From the NCBI GenBank assembly GCA_003242115.1, contig QBMP01000314.1:1-5005 (forward strand): a DNA stretch of 5,005 nucleotides. Direction: 5' to 3'. Position numbers and translations under genes: made by a program. This document shows, one piece after another, positions 1-4,985 of this stretch (position 1 is the first letter of the stretch; each line of letters begins with the position of its first letter). This DNA is from Phormidesmis priestleyi (GTDB taxonomy: Bacteria; Cyanobacteriota; Cyanobacteriia; Phormidesmidales; Phormidesmidaceae). Below the pieces are notes generated by a model. That model worked only from the letters and a program-made list of their open reading frames with translations, was not told the DNA's origin and did not search any database.

Positions 1-202
1 GATAAAGCGGACTGAGCGAAATGCGATGAAGGCGTTGGGGCGATTTCCAGGTCGCCGTGGCTGAGGTTGATGCTTCGGCAACAGCTTGAGCTGCGGGAAG
101 CGGGGAGGCGATTGCGCAATCGCTAAACGCAACAGCGCTGCTGACAACTCCTAACATCAACAAACGAGCAATAGATAAAAACGGTACGGGTCGATAGTTC
201 AT
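1..202 (-). CDS. Exported protein of unknown function, 5' part only (runs off left edge)
   Basis: From ATG at 202 the minus strand is open to the window edge, giving about 67 residues. The product begins MNYRPVPFLSIAR, followed by a hydrophobic core LLMLGVVSSAVAF and small-residue sites (AIA/S near residue 32, AQA/V near 40), so I read it as a Sec signal peptide. The Cys in FSDC is not a proper lipobox, so a lipoprotein is unlikely. The visible mature part is Ala/Ser/Thr-rich and then turns basic (WKSPQRLHR); no family is recognisable. The start is uncertain. The same frame stays open upstream through ATGs at 340, 352, 364 and 388, and the added stretch is itself hydrophobic (PFFFSNFSIAAINAGF onward). 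No start has a strong Shine-Dalgarno; the ATG at 340 has AAGCGG just upstream. I prefer 202 because it gives the cleanest signal peptide, but the longer form is possible. Confidence 0.6.
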   Translation of the reverse strand, partial: MNYRPVPFLSIARLLMLGVVSSAVAFSDCAIASPLPAAQAVAEASTSATATWKSPQRLHRISLSPLY

Positions 203-362
203 GGCAGGATCTATTGTGAGAAGAGAATTAGGAACTGGCACGACAGATGCCGGGAGTAGAGCGAACAGAGCGGTCAGTACTGAGGTAATGAACCCTGCAT
301 TGATAGCGGCTATAGAGAAATTTGAAAAAAAGAAAGGCATTACCCGCTTCATGTGAACACTC

Positions 363-396
363 ATACAAGCACCTGCAAGTGCGATCATCCTTGTAT
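363..396. repeat. Nested inverted repeats in the leader of the left-edge gene
   Basis: ATACAAG (363-369) and CTTGTAT (390-396) are perfect 7-base inverted arms around a 20-base interval. The interval contains the near-palindrome CACCTGCAAGTG (370-381; 5 of 6 pairs match). The element lies upstream of the left-edge exported gene and may overlap its longer open frame. It could be an operator for a dimeric regulator or an RNA hairpin in the leader; the sequence alone does not decide. Confidence 0.4.
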
Positions 397-403
397 AAGT
401 AGG

Positions 404-440
404 TGGACTTAATTATTTATAAAATAGATTTTAGCTAAAT
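404..440 (-). promoter_or_regulatory. AT-rich region, possible promoter of the left-edge gene
   Basis: This is the most AT-rich stretch in the 203-559 gap. Read on the minus strand it holds a TATAAA at 421-416 that could serve as a -10 box, but no good -35 sits at the usual distance. It lies just upstream of the nested inverted repeats and contains the stop codon that closes the left-edge gene's open frame. Confidence 0.25.
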
Positions 441-553
441 CCCTTTACTCTTCAGGGAAATTGGCTTTTGGGGTGATCGGTTTAATTGCACTGACCTATC
501 TTATTATGCTGATTGTGCCGCCTGTCACCCCGCTCAAGCTCGTCAAATCTTGA
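428..553 (+). pseudogene. Possible 3' remnant of a membrane protein, or a very small membrane ORF
   Basis: On the plus strand a frame is open from 428 (after TAG at 425-427) to TGA at 551-553. It reads ILAKSLYSSGK, then LAFGVIGLIALTYLIMLIV, then PPVTPLKLVKS. The middle is a textbook transmembrane helix followed by a short basic tail. It has no ATG before the helix; TTG at 461 preceded by AGGGAAA is the only plausible start and would give 30 residues. The stop lies 6 bases before the stop of the convergent NTF2-like gene, as expected for the real 3' end of a plus-strand gene. I infer either the tail of a membrane-protein gene whose 5' part has been lost or an unannotated small membrane protein. 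A chance open frame is not excluded. Confidence 0.33.
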
Positions 554-559
554 CACGTT

Positions 560-937
560 CTAACCAACAACGCTGGCATGTCCGGCTACAATCTGTAGCA
601 AACCCGCCGAGGACACCGCCCACACCCGCGTATACCGAATCTGCTCGTCAACAAGATTGTCCTCATAGCTCCCCACCAAATGCATTTGCACAGAAACTAT
701 AGAAAACTCGCTGTGGCAATGAATTCTTTGATCTGATGGGGTCAATTCCGTCAGCTTCAGCGTTCTGGCCCTGTGCATGTCCAAGTCTCGCTGTTTGCCG
801 ACCAACTGACCCAAATGGCTGGTAAATAGAAGCTCCGGCGCAATCAGAGTATCTAGATCAGCCACATTCGAGGCTAACATAGCTTGACGAAGCCGTTCCT
901 CCAGTCCAGCGATATGCAATTCAGAATGTGCGTTCAT
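560..937 (-). CDS. NTF2-like superfamily protein (DUF4440/SnoaL-type), 125 aa
   Basis: This is a small alpha+beta protein of about the usual length for nuclear-transport-factor-2-like domains. The N-terminal helix (LEERLRQAMLASNVADLDTL, residues 12-31) is followed by the characteristic 'I.PELLFTSHLGQLVGK' stretch (32-48), a charged helix-strand region (DLDMHRART), and C-terminal strands containing SVQMHLVGSY (82-91) and YTRVWAVSSAGLLQIVAGHASVV (102-124). The RYTRVW...AGH ending is typical of DUF4440-like members. The fold forms a pocket used by some relatives for small-molecule binding or isomerase/hydrolase chemistry; the substrate here is unknown. There is no signal peptide, so it is probably cytosolic. 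The ATG at 937 is supported by AGAAGG about 5 bases upstream. A small hairpin (GTCAA/TTGAC, 542-554) lies just past the stop but lacks a T run. A 24-bp palindrome sits 36 bases upstream of the start. Confidence 0.85.
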   Translation of the reverse strand: MNAHSELHIAGLEERLRQAMLASNVADLDTLIAPELLFTSHLGQLVGKQRDLDMHRARTLKLTELTPSDQRIHCHSEFSIVSVQMHLVGSYEDNLVDEQIRYTRVWAVSSAGLLQIVAGHASVVG

Positions 938-973
938 GCCCTTCTCGTCCCATACACCCTAACAAGAACATTC

Positions 974-1000
974 AAGGAGGATGATATCATCCTCCTTTTT
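974..1000. terminator. Perfect 24-bp palindrome with T tract, likely terminator
   Basis: Positions 974-997 form a perfect palindrome with half-site AAGGAGGATGAT. On the plus strand it is followed by TTT, giving a five-T run (996-1000). It lies between the stop of the small secreted gene (1021) and the start of the NTF2-like gene (937). As RNA it can form a stem of about 10 bp with a tiny loop. The T run favours termination on the plus strand. On the minus strand, where the genes are, the tail is only TTGAATGTT, so minus-strand termination would rest on the stem alone. The symmetry would also suit a repressor operator for the NTF2-like gene. Confidence 0.5.
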
Positions 1001-1020
1001 GGCTTTAGCGGTCTGTTGAG

Positions 1021-1293
1021 TTATTTCAGCCTTCCGCTTAGCAGGCAGGTCGCAAACTGGATGCCGCTCATTTCATACCATGGGTCGGAACAGCTTCGAG
1101 CCAGCGCTATCGGTGCGAAGCCGGAAGGCTTTAACAACTTTGATAGAGCAGGTTCAGATGATTGCATATCCCTCAGCGCGGTGGGTACTGTAAATGGTGT
1201 TGCTTTGGCAGTAGCAGGTATGGCTACGTTTACAGTGGCTATGACTGCCAATAGGAACAAAGACTGTTGTTTTTTGGACATTTTGTTTTTCAT
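1021..1293 (-). CDS. Small secreted protein of unknown function, 90 aa
   Basis: The N-terminus has a basic n-region (MKNKMSKKQQ), a hydrophobic core (SLFLLAVIATVNVAI, residues 11-25) and an AKA/TP cleavage site near residue 31: a Sec signal peptide. The mature part is about 59 residues and has two cysteines (C68, C83) that could form one disulfide after export, plus aromatic residues in DPWYEM (70-75). I recognise no family. The start at 1293 has no Shine-Dalgarno; an in-frame ATG at codon 5 would also keep the signal peptide. A long plus-strand frame overlaps this gene, but the signal peptide and shared orientation with neighbours favour the minus strand. A promoter candidate lies about 75 bases upstream. 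The gene is separate from the membrane protein before it by 161 bases. Confidence 0.62.
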   Translation of the reverse strand: MKNKMSKKQQSLFLLAVIATVNVAIPATAKATPFTVPTALRDMQSSEPALSKLLKPSGFAPIALARSCSDPWYEMSGIQFATCLLSGRLK

Positions 1294-1341
1294 GATCGAG
1301 AATTTTTACAATTGAAGAGAACTTTTTTGATAACGCTTTTG

Positions 1342-1353
1342 AATAGCGCTATT
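1342..1353. repeat. 12-bp perfect palindrome AATAGCGCTATT
   Basis: A perfect palindrome in the leader of the small secreted gene, between its candidate -10 box and its start codon. Its position suits an operator or mRNA structure, but a 12-bp palindrome can occur by chance. Confidence 0.3.
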
Positions 1354-1367
1354 GATGCGATGAACAA

Positions 1368-1395
1368 ACTATAAGATGCACAGGGTACAAGCTAA
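1368..1395 (-). promoter_or_regulatory. Candidate promoter of the small secreted gene
   Basis: Read on the minus strand, TATAGT (1373-1368) matches five of six bases of the sigma-70 -10 consensus. TTAGCT (1395-1390) lies 16 bases upstream as a weak -35. The predicted transcript would have an untranslated leader of roughly 65-70 bases that includes the palindrome at 1342-1353. Confidence 0.33.
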
Positions 1396-1419
1396 CGCTT
1401 TCTTTTGGAGATGGTCAAG

Positions 1420-1431
1420 TGACGAGCGTCA
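1420..1431. repeat. Inverted repeat TGACG-AG-CGTCA
   Basis: Two perfect 5-base arms flank an AG centre, between the stop of the membrane gene (1455) and the candidate promoter of the next gene. There is no T run, so it is a poor terminator. Its place 25 bases upstream of the candidate -35 would fit an activator or repressor site. Confidence 0.3.
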
Positions 1432-1454
1432 TGTGTTGAGGCTGCTTTAACGTA

Positions 1455-2159
1455 TCAACCCAAAAGAAGCGTCAATGTTATGGGTGCAACAGCCCCTTGA
1501 AGATTGGCTACTACAGCTATGGTCATCAGTAGGGAAAAGGCCACTGTAGCCATCCCTGTAACCAAGAATGTTTTTTCTTTGAGCTTCCATATTGTTTTAC
1601 TTGCCTTGCGTCTTCTGATTAAAGTACTCCAAAGATGCAGACTCAACCCCATAAACACAATCGTCAGGGTGCTACAAATAATTGCTTTGGTGGTATGGAA
1701 CACAACACGCCGATGAATATGCTGTTTGATCAGAGTGGGGGGAGTTTTGCTGCCCGACTGTATCCAATCATTATAGACATGGTGCAGTTGCGCGCTACTG
1801 CTTGACGGCGTGAGAGAATCTATCAGCAGTGAGAACCCATGTATCGGATCGACTGCATTGGTGGCATTCACCGCAACAATAAAAGCCATCAATAGCGCAA
1901 CGGTACTGCTCAAGAGCCCGAAAGAGAAATATACTTTTTCTTCAAATGTCCATTTGAATTTACCTGTTTTAGATGTTTCCTTAAGCTTGATCCAAAAGAC
2001 TATACTGAATAATACTAGAATCAGCGTGAACAACCCACCAGCAATCACAATCGCGGCGTGGTACTCAGCATAATCGTTGATAATTCTACGCATGGCCAGG
2101 TTAGATTGCCAGCCTGAGCTAACCAGCGATCTCAGCGTATTTTGTAATGGATCATTCAT
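1455..2159 (-). CDS. Four-helix membrane protein with internal duplication, 234 aa
   Basis: Four hydrophobic helices are visible: about 35-57, 78-98, 155-178 and 197-219. Positive loops follow helix 1 (KLKETSKTGKFKW) and helix 3 (LIRRRKASKTIWKLK). By the positive-inside rule these are cytoplasmic, leaving the Ser- and His-containing segment 99-152 and the C-terminus outside. The two halves align without gaps at an offset of 121 residues: H34/H155, T45/T166, S52/S173, W56/W177, K64/K185, K67/K188, W70/W191, E74/E195, K75/K196, G81/G202, LLM 89-91/210-212, N98/N219, AV 102-103/223-224 and P105/P226. This is an ancient duplication of a two-helix unit. I do not recognise the family and assign no function. 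The ATG at 2159 has GAGG about 8 bases upstream. It lies 24 bases after a possible 36-codon frame, so it may be co-transcribed with the genes upstream. Confidence 0.78.
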   Translation of the reverse strand: MNDPLQNTLRSLVSSGWQSNLAMRRIINDYAEYHAAIVIAGGLFTLILVLFSIVFWIKLKETSKTGKFKWTFEEKVYFSFGLLSSTVALLMAFIVAVNATNAVDPIHGFSLLIDSLTPSSSSAQLHHVYNDWIQSGSKTPPTLIKQHIHRRVVFHTTKAIICSTLTIVFMGLSLHLWSTLIRRRKASKTIWKLKEKTFLVTGMATVAFSLLMTIAVVANLQGAVAPITLTLLLG

Positions 2160-2183
2160 AGCAATCGCCTCGTATCTAAGCGT

Positions 2184-2400
2184 TTATTTTGCAATCATAG
2201 AGTCAGACAACATCTCTTTATTCCACATCCATGCGTACCAAACGATAATTAACAAGCAAGCGACTTCTATAGCCGCAAAAAATAGGTAAGACATGCTCAG
2301 GGTTCCACGGCCTATTGAACATGACGAATATCCACAGGGTTGAAAGTCTTACTTTCATATTTTCTATTTTGTTCTTCTTCCTAGTTGTATTAATCTTCAT
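2184..2400 (-). pseudogene. Relic of a DUF6326-like membrane protein (both ends kept, middle lost)
   Basis: Two frames carry the two ends of what looks like one protein. The first, from ATG at 2400 or 2358, contains MKVRLSTLWIFVMFN (2358-2314), resembling the start of DUF6326 proteins (about 130-140 residues, four helices). The second, from ATG at 2294 to TAA at 2184, encodes 36 residues: MSYLFFAAIEVACLLIIVW then YAWMWNKEMLSDSMIAK. Its pattern YxFFAxIE...IVWYAWxW resembles the last helix of that family. The roughly 80-90 residues between are missing and the frames differ, so I infer an internal deletion with a frame change near 2295-2313. The family match is from memory. Alternatively the 36-residue frame (2184-2294) is a functional single-helix protein: it is very hydrophobic and ends 24 bases before the duplicated membrane gene. 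It has no good ribosome site. Confidence 0.5.
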
Positions 2401-2427
2401 CCTTTCGTCACTAGGCTAGAAGCGGCA

Positions 2428-3579
2428 TTAGTTATTTTTACTTACATCAGGCTGCGTCGTTGGAAAAGGTTCAAACATAATCGTCGCTAACTCTTCGCCA
2501 ATTGATTGAACGGTAGCCGCCTCAAAGTTCGATAAAACAGCAATCGTCAGCTTTTCTTTTGGGTAGTATGCTAAAGCGCTGGCAAACCCGCTGATTCCGC
2601 CTAGATGGTGAATGCGAGATCGCTCTAAATAAGTATCTAACGCCACTCCATAGCAGTAAAACGCATCGGGAGTCTCTGCGATGTCTATTTGCACGACAGG
2701 CGTTAGCATCATTGCCCTAGCTGCTTGGCCCAAAACACGCCGATCTGCGTCTTTTCCACACAGCCACTGATTCCACTTAACGAGATCTGCCACGGTTGAA
2801 TATAGTCCACCTGCTCCTTGAGCAATGCTCAAGTCGAATGGGCTAGCTTGTAGGTAAACATCTCCCTGTATGGGTACATACCCCTGCGCCAGATGAGTAA
2901 TGACAGCTAGCGGAATCTCTTGACCCGTGTTACGTAGCGCTAAGGGATCTAAAACATTGACTTGGAGATAGTCTGCATAGGGCTGCTGCGTTAGAGATTC
3001 AATAATCTGAGCGAGTAAGGCATAGCCCGAGTTGCCATATTTAAATTTTTCTCCAGGTACAAATTCGAGCGGCAAATCTTTAAACCGATCTACTAGATGA
3101 CCCAGCGTTGTGGGTAGCTGCATCCATTCAAAAAAGTCTGAAAAGGCTCCAGGATCGAGGTATTCGGGAATGCCGGACGTATGAGAAAGCAAATGGTGAA
3201 CTGTTATGTTTTCACATCGGGGATAGCTGGGTAGATAATTTGAAATTGGAGAGTGCACATTTAATAGCCCTTTTTCTTGTAGCTGTAGAATAGAGACGGC
3301 TGTGAATTGCTTAGTCAGTGAACCGATTCGGAATCGAGTTTGAGGCGTATTCAACACCTCATGCTCCCGGTTGGATAGCCCATAACTGCGTGTAATTATG
3401 TCTGCTTTGTCGCAAGCGATCGCCACGCTTCCCGAAAATTCACCCGCTTGAAAAAGAGCGTTTAGATAGGTGTCAATTCGAGCAATTCTTTTAGAGATCG
3501 GTTTCGCCAATGCTGGCGTTGGCAATAGCGGATCTGTTGTTGAATTAAACGTTTTCGAGTTAACTGTTAGAGTCGTCAT
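2428..3579 (-). CDS. Serine hydrolase, beta-lactamase/DD-peptidase fold (PF00144 type), 383 aa
   Basis: This family forms an acyl-enzyme on an active-site serine and includes class C beta-lactamases, DD-peptidases and esterases. The motifs are present: SLTK (S87-K90, nucleophile and general base) within FRIGSLTKQFTA; YGN (Y181-N183) within KYGNSGYALL; and HLGG (from H325) as the third, KTG-like motif. HLLSHTSGIPEY (129-140) and GLYSTVADLVKW (258-269) are also characteristic. Length is normal and the gene looks intact. From ATG 3579 the N-terminus (MTTLTVNSKTFNSTTDPLL) has no signal peptide, unlike most periplasmic members, so it may act in the cytosol, perhaps as an esterase or peptidase. Antibiotic resistance cannot be inferred. 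A TTG at 3627 would add 16 residues, but the ATG has a better ribosome site. One HIP1 octamer lies inside. The next frame begins 27 bases after the stop. Confidence 0.9.
   Translation of the reverse strand: MTTLTVNSKTFNSTTDPLLPTPALAKPISKRIARIDTYLNALFQAGEFSGSVAIACDKADIITRSYGLSNREHEVLNTPQTRFRIGSLTKQFTAVSILQLQEKGLLNVHSPISNYLPSYPRCENITVHHLLSHTSGIPEYLDPGAFSDFFEWMQLPTTLGHLVDRFKDLPLEFVPGEKFKYGNSGYALLAQIIESLTQQPYADYLQVNVLDPLALRNTGQEIPLAVITHLAQGYVPIQGDVYLQASPFDLSIAQGAGGLYSTVADLVKWNQWLCGKDADRRVLGQAARAMMLTPVVQIDIAETPDAFYCYGVALDTYLERSRIHHLGGISGFASALAYYPKEKLTIAVLSNFEAATVQSIGEELATIMFEPFPTTQPDVSKNN
3416..3423. repeat. HIP1 octamer GCGATCGC
   Basis: GCGATCGC is the highly iterated palindrome abundant in many cyanobacterial genomes. 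Only one copy is present here, inside the hydrolase gene, so it is a weak pointer to a cyanobacterial host rather than proof. Confidence 0.5.
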
Positions 3580-3584
3580 ATCGG

Positions 3585-3591
3585 TCTCTTT
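3585..3591 (-). promoter_or_regulatory. Ribosome binding site that favours the ATG start of the hydrolase
   Basis: Read on the minus strand, AAAGAGA ends 5 bases before the ATG at 3579. No comparable site precedes the TTG at 3627 that would open the frame 16 codons earlier, so the shorter 383-residue protein is preferred. Confidence 0.5.
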
Positions 3592-3661
3592 GTTTATAGA
3601 TGAATAAGTTCTCTTTGAATCTATCAATGCTGCCAGGGCTTCTCTAGAGCGAAGCGTCGCT

Positions 3662-3683
3662 AAAAATTATGATGCTAGTCATC
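3662..3683 (-). terminator. Weak terminator candidate after the secreted four-Cys gene
   Basis: On the minus strand GATG-ACTAG-CATC (3683-3671) can form a 4-bp stem and is followed by ATAATTTTT (3670-3662). The stem is short, so termination would be weak. It lies 28 bases past the stop at 3711, in the gap before the hydrolase gene. The same gap could hold a promoter for the hydrolase (CATAAT at 3672-3667 as a -10), but no convincing -35 is seen. Confidence 0.3.
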
Positions 3684-3710
3684 TACTGATCACGAAAAGT
3701 GGAATCTCTT

Positions 3711-4565
3711 CTAAGGTTGTGCCGTCTTAAGGCGCTCTGGCACGATGTCAATATTCGTTACCGAATAGGGCTGACCATCCAAACACTTACGGAACTCATC
3801 TCTCACCTGAAGGCCACTATGCCACGTAGTTCTAGCGACGGAGCGCCCAGCTATTTGAACATCAAAACTCTGAACATCTTCCATTCCGTCCAACGCCGCA
3901 TCAATTGTTGGTACAGCGAAAGAGATAACGCCGAACGGCAAGTCTGGCACTGAATAATTGAATGCCTGTACCGTCGTCGGAGGATAATCGTTTTGAATCA
4001 GCGTCACGGAGATCATCTGCATGGTTTCAGGCTTCGGAATTGCGTCTGCGGCAAAGGTAAGCAAAGCCCCCTCGTAATCACCCCCCGGCCCCGAGAAATT
4101 GACCATCACTGGCGCATTGTTAGCGGCTGGATCCATAGATGCCTTAAAAAAGGAGGCTAAACAATACTCACCCGGCGTTGCCTCTGATTGCACTGAGGGA
4201 AACAGCGTCCAACCGCCCGATAGATATCTCAGATAGTCTGGATCTTGTAATAAATCCGCTTGTTGTTGTAGTTGTAGCAGGGCGGCAGCAGACTGAAACT
4301 CTAACGCTGCAAACTCTGGATCGTAGTAGCTGGAGTCTCCACTCTCTGAATAATCTTGATAATCCTGGTAATTTGGATCTGTGTCACAAAGCAGAACAGA
4401 GGCAACGCCGCCGCCACCCTGGGTACTGCCCACCACAACCTCGCCAGGGCCAGCAGAGCCACAGGGATATTCGGCGTTGGCGGCTGGGGTAAAGAGAGTC
4501 GAGATCGCCACAACCGGCAAACCAAACAGCGCAAGCTTGCCAAACAAGCCTTTAGATGAATTCAT
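3711..4565 (-). CDS. Secreted four-cysteine protein of unknown function, 284 aa
   Basis: A clear Sec signal peptide opens the protein: MNSSKGLFGK, hydrophobic core LALFGLPVVAISTLF, and ANA/EYP cleavage near residue 31. The mature protein has four cysteines (C35, C60, C135, C261), allowing two disulfides. The first pair encloses a glycine-rich CGSAGPGEVVVGSTQGGGG stretch. A Tyr/Asp/Gln-rich low-complexity linker follows (64-83, with YQDYQDY), then a Gln/Leu helix (AALLQLQQQADLLQ, 94-107). A compact, probably beta-rich domain follows (about 110-265), including GGWTLFPS, GEYC, FSGPGGDYEGALLTF (157-171) and a late ARTTWHSG (244-251). I recognise no named family; the CxxxGPGE...GGxGVA...C start recalls exported proteins of other bacteria, from memory. 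The ATG at 4565 starts 14 bases inside the end of the upstream membrane gene, suggesting translational coupling and a linked role at the envelope. Confidence 0.82.
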   Translation of the reverse strand: MNSSKGLFGKLALFGLPVVAISTLFTPAANAEYPCGSAGPGEVVVGSTQGGGGVASVLLCDTDPNYQDYQDYSESGDSSYYDPEFAALEFQSAAALLQLQQQADLLQDPDYLRYLSGGWTLFPSVQSEATPGEYCLASFFKASMDPAANNAPVMVNFSGPGGDYEGALLTFAADAIPKPETMQMISVTLIQNDYPPTTVQAFNYSVPDLPFGVISFAVPTIDAALDGMEDVQSFDVQIAGRSVARTTWHSGLQVRDEFRKCLDGQPYSVTNIDIVPERLKTAQP

Positions 4566-4908
4566 TTCCAGATGACCTATTGATTGAATGTTTATCGAAA
4601 TCTCTTTTGAAATTGACCAAGAGATCCAAAATCATAAAAGGTGAAATTGCCCAGAAAAAGATTGCCACTATCGTTGCCAGTGCGAAGGCGTCTCTTAATT
4701 CACCGGGTGGCAGCGGTGGAAGCAGGCGAGTAGCGAGCGTTAACAGCATTGGGCCAATACAAATCAACCCGACATACCCGACCCGATAAACGGACGACCA
4801 CTTGAGAAGATAAAGCTGACGCGCTCTAATTGAATAATCTCTAATACCGCTGAGCAGCATCCAAATCATGATGGCATTGAGTCCGGCGTCCACCCACTCA
4901 AAAGCCAT
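4552..4908 (-). CDS. Three-helix membrane protein of unknown function, 118 aa
   Basis: Counting from ATG 4908, hydrophobic helices lie at about 2-22 (AFEWVDAGLNAIMIWMLLS), 41-63 (YRVGYVGLICIGPMLLTL onward) and 75-97 (FALATIVAIFFWAISPFMIL onward). The loop after helix 1 (IRDYSIRARQLYLLK) and the tail (NFKRDFDKHSINR) are basic, so the N-terminus should face outward and the C-terminus the cytoplasm, with a Pro-rich turn (PPLPPGEL) outside. A glutamate and an aspartate (EWVDAG) sit inside helix 1, which is unusual in a lipid-facing helix. No family is recognised. A TTG at 4926 would add MELLLL; neither start has a clear Shine-Dalgarno. Its last 14 bases overlap the start of the secreted protein, so the two probably form an operon. 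Confidence 0.72.
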   Translation of the reverse strand: MAFEWVDAGLNAIMIWMLLSGIRDYSIRARQLYLLKWSSVYRVGYVGLICIGPMLLTLATRLLPPLPPGELRDAFALATIVAIFFWAISPFMILDLLVNFKRDFDKHSINRSSGNEFI

Positions 4909-4957
4909 TAGTAGCAGCAATTCCAAATTCCAACTTAAGGACGTCCGAAGCCCTTGA

Positions 4958-4985
4958 TTTATCGTTCGTCTCTAATCGCAATCAA
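4958..4985 (-). promoter_or_regulatory. Candidate promoter of the membrane/secreted gene pair
   Basis: Read on the minus strand, TTGATT (4985-4980) and GATAAA (4963-4958) are separated by 16 bases, giving a plausible sigma-70 type promoter about 50 bases upstream of ATG 4908. The rest of 4927-5005 shows no coding signal; an in-frame TAG at 4974-4972 closes the membrane gene's frame upstream. Confidence 0.35.

Noticed and set aside
117..202. Lipoprotein signal in the left-edge gene (Cys in FSDC)
   Set aside because: The residues before the Cys do not fit the lipobox; the Asp directly before the Cys is not allowed.
884..1315. Plus-strand open frame of 143 codons across the small secreted gene
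   Set aside because: It starts at a non-ATG codon inside the NTF2-like gene, runs through the 24-bp palindrome, and is antisense to a frame with a good signal peptide. Its product shows no domain-like pattern.
1504..2289. Three plus-strand frames opposite the duplicated membrane protein
   Set aside because: They are antisense to a gene with four helices, a ribosome site and an internal repeat; none has its own supporting features.
2218..2400. 60-codon minus-strand frame as an intact gene
   Set aside because: Only its first half looks protein-like (KVRLSTLWIFVMFN). The rest is basic and irregular, while the overlapping frame carries a clean helix, so it is better explained as part of a decayed gene.
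3580..3627. TTG at 3627 as the start of the hydrolase
   Set aside because: The extra 16 residues (IDSKRTYSSINKETD region) are polar and unlike the family. The ATG at 3579 has a nearby AAAGAGA ribosome site.
3647..3660. AGCGA-AGCG-TCGCT hairpin as a terminator
   Set aside because: The 5-bp stem is followed by A residues on the plus strand and by no T run on the minus strand, so it does not fit a terminator in the direction of the genes.
4178..4559. Several plus-strand frames and a second minus-strand frame across the secreted four-Cys gene
   Set aside because: These are alternative-frame shadows: their products are Arg/Pro/Thr/Gln-rich with no recognisable domain, and they overlap a gene with a clear signal peptide.
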